This document shows, one piece after another, positions 59,308 to 64,000 of a stretch of 64,000 nucleotides of DNA. A program made the translations under genes and the position numbers. Each line of letters opens with the position of its first letter. The stretch's first letter is position 1. The stretch covers positions 1 through 64,000 of the forward strand of contig CAZFBN010000004.1 in NCBI GenBank assembly GCA_964517145.1. The letters are read 5' to 3'. The stretch comes from JADJNW01 sp964517145 (lineage in GTDB: Bacteria; Bacteroidota; Bacteroidia; Chitinophagales; Saprospiraceae). The notes beneath the pieces were generated by a model. The model was not told where the DNA came from and made no database searches. It saw nothing but the letters and a program-made list of their open reading frames with translations.

Positions 59308-60234
59308 ATGGACAGAAAAAGACGACCCTCTGGGCGAGATAACAACAAGGATCGAGCGCGGAGCACGAGGCAGAAGCGCAGTGGCGATGAAGAACAAAGA
59401 CGTTCTTTTGGCAGAAAACCTCGTCCGGCGAGATCGGAGGATGAAAGACCTCGGCGCAATGAGTTGCGGCAATCCACAACGAAACATAAAGCATTCAAGC
59501 CCTCAGCGGATGAAAACGAACCCATGCGCCTCAACAAATACATTGCGCACTGCGGCATCAGCTCGCGTCGGCAGGCGGTGGAATTTGTAAAAAAAGGGGA
59601 AGTGACCGTCAACGGCGAAGTGGTCAAAGAGCCCTTTTATCTGGTGCAACCACAGGATAAAGTGACTTACAAAGGCAAATTGATAAAACCCGAAGCCAAC
59701 AAGGTTTACATTTTAATGAATAAACCCAAAGGATACCTGACTACCGTAACGGATGATCGCGGTAGAAAAACGGTGATGGATTTGCTGAAAGGCAAAGTGG
59801 AGGAGCGCATTTTTCCGGTTGGAAGGCTCGACCGCGCTACGACCGGGCTTTTGCTGCTGACGAATGACGGCGACCTGGCAAAAAAACTTTCGCACCCGAG
59901 CCACAAAGTGAAAAAATTGTATCACGTAGTGCTCGACAAACCAGTTGCCAAAGTGGATTTGGAAAAAATCAAAAAAGGCGTAGAACTAGAAGATGGGGTC
60001 GCTCAAGTGGATGGGGTGGATTATGTCAATGATGCCCCTAAAAATGAGGTTGGCATTGAATTACACATTGGTAAAAATCGTATTGTAAGACGAATTTTTG
60101 AACACTTGGGCTATCAGGTCGAAAAACTGGATCGGATGTATTATGCCGGGTTGACCAAAAAAGACCTCCCGCGCGGATTTTTTCGCCATTTAACTGAAAA
60201 AGAAGTAATTATGCTCAAGCATTTTACTAAATAG
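59308..60234 (+). CDS. rluB: 23S rRNA pseudouridine synthase, RluB/RsuA family
   Basis: 308 residues. The first 70 are a basic, disordered extension (many R/K/D/E; RRPSGRDNNKDRARSTRQKR). Then an S4 RNA-binding domain (about 73-125; MRLNKYIAHCGISSRRQAVE) and the pseudouridine synthase domain with VGRLDRATTGLLLLTNDG carrying the catalytic Asp. The C-terminal block KNRIVRRIFEHLGYQVEKLD fits RluB/RsuA. RluB is the best guess for the target (23S U2605), not proven. It may share the dnaB transcript. Confidence 0.93.
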   Translation: MDRKRRPSGRDNNKDRARSTRQKRSGDEEQRRSFGRKPRPARSEDERPRRNELRQSTTKHKAFKPSADENEPMRLNKYIAHCGISSRRQAVEFVKKGEVTVNGEVVKEPFYLVQPQDKVTYKGKLIKPEANKVYILMNKPKGYLTTVTDDRGRKTVMDLLKGKVEERIFPVGRLDRATTGLLLLTNDGDLAKKLSHPSHKVKKLYHVVLDKPVAKVDLEKIKKGVELEDGVAQVDGVDYVNDAPKNEVGIELHIGKNRIVRRIFEHLGYQVEKLDRMYYAGLTKKDLPRGFFRHLTEKEVIMLKHFTK

Positions 60235-60255
60235 CTATTTATTTCTTATTTGAAA

Positions 60256-60304
60256 TTTGACGTTTCTGCAAAGCGTTGACAATAAACTAATTAAAAACGT
60301 CAAA
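60256..60304. repeat. Inverted repeat between convergent rluB and tolC-like genes
   Basis: TTTGACGTTT (60256-60265) and AAACGTCAAA (60295-60304) are perfect complements with A/T-rich flanks, probably acting as a transcription terminator. Related in sequence to the GTGAAATTTGAAA hairpins. Confidence 0.5.
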
Positions 60305-60328
60305 TAAAAAATTTTGAATTAAAAATAG

Positions 60329-61669
60329 TTATCGAACCAAGCCACCCACTAACCGAATTAATTCTGTTTCAGTCGTTTTTAAATTAAAAATAGCATTCAA
60401 GCGTGATTGCGTTGCATTGATATAAGACAATTGCACCTGCCGATAGTCGAAAATATTAACCAAACCTGCTTCAAATCGGTCTTCGGCGATAGCCAGGCTG
60501 CGTCGTGCATTTTCCACCAATTGATTCGTGACTTGTACCAATTGTTTTTGATTGTTATACGTTGCTAGCGTATTTTCCAAGTCCCCGGAAATAGTGCGTT
60601 TGTAATCTTCAATATCCAATTGAGCAATGATTTCGCGCACCCGTGCATTTTCAATATTTCGGCGACGCACGCCCCAATCAAAAATATTATAAACCGCAGA
60701 AAAATTGATAAAAGTATTAAGGTTGTTGGTGCCCACGCCGCCGAGGTCGCGCGTATCGCCACTTGCCACGGTACTCGTTCCCACCAGGTTATTATTCAAA
60801 CCAAAGGTGCTGCCTGCCCGAAGCCCCACGAACGGATATTTTGTCGTTTCAATCAAACGAGTGCTCAATTGTGCCAATTCACGATTGATAAACAAATTTT
60901 GCAACGTCCGGTTATTGGCAAGTATGCGCGTACGCAGGTCCTGAGCAGCATAATTCTGCGCATCAAATTCCAACTGATCCGTCAGCTGATAACGGCGGCT
61001 GAGGTCATCCACGCCCATCGCCAAATTCAGGCTGCGGAGTGCATTTTCAAAGGTGTTTTGTTGAATCAAATAACTTGTGGAGTCGTTGATGTAAGCATCC
61101 TGCGATTGTAACACATCAAAAGAAGCCGCCTGCCCAAATTCCTGGCGAGCGATGGTATAATCCAGGCGCTCTTTCGATAGTTTGAGCACTTCTTCGCGCA
61201 CACCGAGCTGCTCTTGCTGCACCAAAGCTTGATAATACGCCAAAATAATATCCTGAATGGAATTTTCCACCATAATTTGCACACTGCCCTGGCTGAGCAA
61301 TTCCAATTGTTCCAATTGCTGCTTCGTTACCCGCACGCGTCCGCCATTGTACAAGGTCCAATTCAATTCAACGCCTGGCGAAATGTTAGAAGTCACCAAA
61401 TTGCTTTGACGCACAAAAGAAGCCGGATTTTTAGTGTTATTAGCTCGACTGTAGCCGTTGTTCCAGTTAAGCGTTGCATCCAATGATGGATAGCGCCCAG
61501 CGATGCTCCAATCATTTTGCTTTTGCGCAATTTCCAGTTCCCGCTCGGCAATTTGAATTTGATAATTATTTTGCAAACCTAACGCAATTGCTTGCTGAAG
61601 GCTGAGATTTTCCTGACTAAAGGCTGCGGTTAATGCAAGTAAATAAATGAAGGTGAGACAAATACGCAT
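60329..61669 (-). CDS. TolC family outer-membrane efflux protein
   Basis: 446 residues. Signal peptide about 1-18 (LTAAFSQ). Two OEP repeats with long helices (LSLQQAIALGLQNNYQIQIA, EVLKLSKERLDYTIARQEFG and NQLVENARRSLAIAEDRFEA), as in TolC. The C-terminus IFNLKTTETELIRLVGGLVR is standard. No HlyD/RND or ABC partner is adjacent, so it may serve an unlinked pump or act as a general exit channel. Confidence 0.94.
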   Translation of the reverse strand: MRICLTFIYLLALTAAFSQENLSLQQAIALGLQNNYQIQIAERELEIAQKQNDWSIAGRYPSLDATLNWNNGYSRANNTKNPASFVRQSNLVTSNISPGVELNWTLYNGGRVRVTKQQLEQLELLSQGSVQIMVENSIQDIILAYYQALVQQEQLGVREEVLKLSKERLDYTIARQEFGQAASFDVLQSQDAYINDSTSYLIQQNTFENALRSLNLAMGVDDLSRRYQLTDQLEFDAQNYAAQDLRTRILANNRTLQNLFINRELAQLSTRLIETTKYPFVGLRAGSTFGLNNNLVGTSTVASGDTRDLGGVGTNNLNTFINFSAVYNIFDWGVRRRNIENARVREIIAQLDIEDYKRTISGDLENTLATYNNQKQLVQVTNQLVENARRSLAIAEDRFEAGLVNIFDYRQVQLSYINATQSRLNAIFNLKTTETELIRLVGGLVR

Positions 61670-61824
61670 GGTTGAAAATTCTATTTTTTAGAATGATGAT
61701 TGTAGCGTTTATTATAATATAAAATATTGATAAAATGTAAATTTTAAATAACTGCCATTTTATTATATTCTATTTAAAATACTTTACAAAATAAAAAAAA
61801 CATTAAAATGTAATACTTTTAAAA

Positions 61825-62331
61825 TCAGCTGTCTAAAACCTTTGGAACTTCGGTTTGAACCTCTGGCTTCGTATCCAATGAAAAAATTCTCCGTTCAAAA
61901 GCAAAACGCTTGGAGAAAAAATTATATACAAATACCAAAAGCATGGTACTAATTTTCATAACCTGTGGATTGTGTGCAAAAAATGGCATTTTTACAAACA
62001 CCCACGTCAGCCCTGCGCTCAGCGCAATGCCGCCCGCCGACACCAGGATGTACAACGCAAAAATAACCGAAGCTGCCCGTCTTTGCTCAAATATAAACCG
62101 TTTGTGTAGTACATAATTGAACAGTACGCCACTAGCATAAGCAATCATGTCGGCGATTACACTTTTACGTTTGAACTCGGGTAGGGTTGTATCGAGTTGA
62201 TCCAAATCAAAACCCCAGTAAAACAGCACGTTGAACACCGTAAAATTGACCACCGAAGCCATTGCTCCGGTTATGGCAAATTTTGCAAACAGCAACAAAA
62301 AACGCTTCATTCGTTCGCGGAAGTCATTCAT
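61825..62331 (-). CDS. GtrA family membrane protein
   Basis: 168 residues from the ATG at 62331 (MNDFRERMKRF); an ATG at 62310 is an alternative. Four transmembrane segments, with FAKFAITGAMASVVNFTVFN at the first and ASGVLFNYVLHKRFIF before the third, both characteristic of GtrA. GtrA proteins flip or position polyprenyl-linked sugars in glycan and teichoic-acid or O-antigen modification. No glycosyltransferase is adjacent. The 39-residue upward extension of the frame is not family-like. Confidence 0.92.
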   Translation of the reverse strand: MNDFRERMKRFLLLFAKFAITGAMASVVNFTVFNVLFYWGFDLDQLDTTLPEFKRKSVIADMIAYASGVLFNYVLHKRFIFEQRRAASVIFALYILVSAGGIALSAGLTWVFVKMPFFAHNPQVMKISTMLLVFVYNFFSKRFAFERRIFSLDTKPEVQTEVPKVLDS

Positions 62332-62472
62332 AACTAGACACTTATCAAAAGAGGATGCCTTATTGGATGAATCCTCTTCAAATCCGCCGCAAATTACTGC
62401 TTTTAGACAAAGACGGGCATTATTATTTTCCCAATGAAAAAGTTGCACAGGGACTTTTTAACAGAAAGATAA

Positions 62473-63012
62473 CTACCCGCGCCTTAATTCTTCGTGAAAA
62501 AACGCGCGCACCTCCGCCCAATTATTCACACGGGTGAAGCCGGTTTCGTGAATGTTGTGCGAAGCCGTATATAACAAGCCTTTGCCGCGGAAAGTTTGCA
62601 GGTTAAAAACATGATCGTCAATCATATATTCAGCGCCGATGATGCTTTTGTCGCCGCAAAACACAAAATTTTTCCAGGGAATAAAAGGAAAATGCGTTAA
62701 CAGCCAGTCGTACTTGTCTTCCAGCGAGTGCCTAAATTCCATGGCAGCAGTGGTGATAAAAATGTCAAAATCATCCATGAGTTCGCGCACCACTTCTTGG
62801 CTACCAGGCATGACGGGCAGATCGGCAAAAAAGCCGCGTTCAAACAAAAATTCGCGGATGCGGTCGGCGCCGTTGATCTGGTAAATTTTTTTACCCCAGT
62901 AATCCGCCTTCGCCAGTCGAACGCCCATTTCGCGTTCGTACAAATCGAGGAATTTTGGACCAATATCGGCTATCACCTCGTCCATATCTATGGCAATGCG
63001 CTTGCGTTCCAT
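62473..63012 (-). CDS. 5'(3')-deoxyribonucleotidase-type HAD phosphatase
   Basis: 179 residues. The HAD signature IAIDMDEVIADIG places the nucleophile Asp9 and acid Asp11; FDIFITTAAMEF carries the second motif, and YMIDDHVFNLQTF the metal-binding Asp pair. The arrangement and size match the NT5C deoxyribonucleotidase family, which dephosphorylates deoxynucleoside monophosphates. Cytoplasmic. Separated from the next upstream gene by a long repeat-bearing gap. Confidence 0.92.
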   Translation of the reverse strand: MERKRIAIDMDEVIADIGPKFLDLYEREMGVRLAKADYWGKKIYQINGADRIREFLFERGFFADLPVMPGSQEVVRELMDDFDIFITTAAMEFRHSLEDKYDWLLTHFPFIPWKNFVFCGDKSIIGAEYMIDDHVFNLQTFRGKGLLYTASHNIHETGFTRVNNWAEVRAFFHEELRRG

Positions 63013-63076
63013 ACTTACTTGGTTTTAAACTGTAATTGCCGTGAAGATAGGCAGCAGGTGTGAACTGATCGTTAAA

Positions 63077-63157
63077 TTGGAGGATTGGAAAATGGAAAGA
63101 TTGGAAAATGGGATGTTCGCATTGCAAATTCAACATTCCACTTTCCAATATTCCATA
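63077..63157. repeat. TTGGAAAATGG-type dispersed hairpin repeat
   Basis: GGATTGGAAAATGG and AGATTGGAAAATGGGATG are followed by the near reverse complement CAACATTCCACTTTCC and AATATTCCAT. It can fold into a long hairpin. Same family as 6782-6866. Confidence 0.55.
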
Positions 63158-63163
63158 TTTATT

Positions 63164-63460
63164 TTAATTCAAAGAAAAAGGCACTAAGACCTCGTAGGTA
63201 TTGTGAAACATGAGTTCCGATACATTTGGTGTCATATAAGGACTCAACGGCATATCGGCGATCATTTCCATCACTTCAAACTCAGAATCCGCATGGGCTA
63301 CCACCCACAACCGCGAGCGGTCAATCGCCAGCGAATAGGATTTGATTTTGCCTTCCGCCATCAGATTGTTAATCACATAGCGTTGGCGCGGCACCAATGA
63401 AAAGAATTCTTCATCGGGCGCGTCAGGCAAATCAAATTCAATCATGAATGCTTTACTCAT
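63164..63460 (-). CDS. Small YCII/muconolactone-isomerase-like protein
   Basis: 98 residues from the ATG at 63460 (MSKAFMIEFDLPDAPDEEFF). An alpha/beta-barrel dimeric ferredoxin-like small protein in size and pattern: RQRYVINNLMAEGKIKSYSL, then SRLWVVAHADSEFEVMEMIA. The form resembles muconolactone delta-isomerase or YCII-domain proteins, whose roles in this setting are unknown. The frame is open to 63562, but the extra 34 residues look non-coding. Confidence 0.75.
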   Translation of the reverse strand: MSKAFMIEFDLPDAPDEEFFSLVPRQRYVINNLMAEGKIKSYSLAIDRSRLWVVAHADSEFEVMEMIADMPLSPYMTPNVSELMFHNTYEVLVPFSLN

Positions 63461-63580
63461 ATATTCCTCGATTTTTACTCTTATAAAATGCAAAATCCTG
63501 GGCAAAAGTTGCATCCGGTAATTGGTGTAAGTGTAAGCTATTCGACAGAAGCGCTTCCTCACACCGACAGACCACGCGCT

Positions 63581-64000
63581 TTAATCTATGTAAACACCCA
63601 TTTTGCCCATTTGATAATCGCGCATGGCTTCCATGATTTCCGTTTGCGTGTTCATCACATATGGTCCCCAGGAAGCAACCGGCTCATTCAACGGCGCACC
63701 GGCAAGTATCAACAAACGACAATCGGCAGTTGCCTTTATTAAAAAGCCGTCACCATCATTTTTAAAATATAATAAAGTTTCATCACCGTATTCAAAACCA
63801 CTGCTCAATTTTATATTTCCATTTAAAATATAAGCCAACGCATTATAATTTTCAGGAATTTCTATAAAAGTTTCGCCACCCACCTGCAAATCTGCTTTTA
63901 TTGCTAGCATCGGCGAGTACGTCATGGCTGGACCTTGTTTGCCACGAAATGTTCCGGCTACCAGCGTCAAAGTTACTTTTTCTTCTTCAATAATCGGCAT
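63581..64000 (-). CDS. Pirin family protein, C-terminal part (cut by the window edge)
   Basis: 139 residues seen. The N-terminal part, expected to be about 150 residues, continues beyond position 64000. The C-terminal cupin of pirin is recognisable: FIEIPENYNALAYILNGNIK, LLYFKNDGDGFLIKA, and the hallmark LLILAGAPLNEPVASWGPYV, followed by MNTQTEIMEAMRDYQMGKMG. Pirins include quercetinase-like enzymes and transcription cofactors; the function here is unassigned. The ATG reading at 64000 is only an internal methionine. Confidence 0.93.
   Translation of the reverse strand: MPIIEEEKVTLTLVAGTFRGKQGPAMTYSPMLAIKADLQVGGETFIEIPENYNALAYILNGNIKLSSGFEYGDETLLYFKNDGDGFLIKATADCRLLILAGAPLNEPVASWGPYVMNTQTEIMEAMRDYQMGKMGVYID

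Noticed and set aside
1..64000. CRISPR array, prophage or intact insertion sequence
   Set aside because: No regularly spaced direct repeats, phage genes, integrase or transposase ORFs are present.

Overview
The window carries 56 protein-coding regions on chromosomal DNA of a Bacteroidota bacterium. The evidence is the set of lineage-restricted families (DUF3109, DUF4271, PorD/DUF4835, a PorE-like protein, a type IX secretion C-terminal domain, M56-TonB fusions, RecQ with a C-terminal HTH_40 domain), the almost complete lack of Shine-Dalgarno sites, and repeated matches to the Bacteroidota promoter (TTG, about 20 bases, TAnnTTTG). The eukaryote-like citrate synthase, CotH/lamin-tail protein and cyclophilin-PKD lipoprotein would fit the Saprospiria or a neighbouring group, but that placement is inference. 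No rRNA, tRNA, CRISPR array or intact insertion sequence was found.

Layout. 0-9 kb: citrate synthase, a DUF3109 protein, an orphan transcription unit with promoter and terminator but no long ORF (about 2.8-3.25 kb), recQ, kdsD, a TraB/GumN protein and a DUF3137 protein. 9-15 kb: a co-directional run bamD-rpoZ-coaBC-porD-purN followed by a PorE-like protein whose C-terminus is a SPOR domain. 15-24 kb: a large M16 peptidase, a BlaI/M56-TonB sensor locus whose M56 gene is broken by an in-frame TAA, and a CotH-kinase/lamin-tail protein. 23.7-24.9 kb: an AT-rich patch with a MITE-like element and an orphan membrane protein. 24.9-32.5 kb, mostly minus strand: a beta-lactamase/D-aminoacylase fusion, a CoA-type Nudix hydrolase, hemD, DUF4271, nadD, a lipoprotein and dnaN.

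32.8-46.5 kb, plus strand: an M16 homologue without zinc ligands, the elongasome cluster mreB-mreC-mreD-mrdA, a CapA-like protein, folA and an MFS transporter. A minus-strand Rieske oxygenase then separates these from an ECF sigma / anti-sigma-like / Spy-like stress operon and a TPR protein. 46.5-55.3 kb, minus strand: polyphosphate glucokinase, PKD-cyclophilin, small unknowns, a CBS protein, Hsp20, an outer-membrane protein, an aspartoacylase-like enzyme and a two-gene ABC exporter. 55.4-60.2 kb, plus strand: a lipid kinase, a coiled-coil secreted protein, then dnaB preceded by a cluster of DnaA boxes in AT-rich DNA (candidate origin or DnaA-controlled promoter), and rluB. 60.3-64 kb, minus strand: TolC, GtrA, a deoxyribonucleotidase, a small YCII/MIase-like protein and the C-terminal part of a pirin that runs off the window.

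Most of this is housekeeping. The parts most worth following up are the orphan RNA unit, the DnaA-box cluster, the nonsense-interrupted M56-TonB gene, the SPOR-for-OmpA swap in the PorE-like protein, and several families of dispersed intergenic palindromes.
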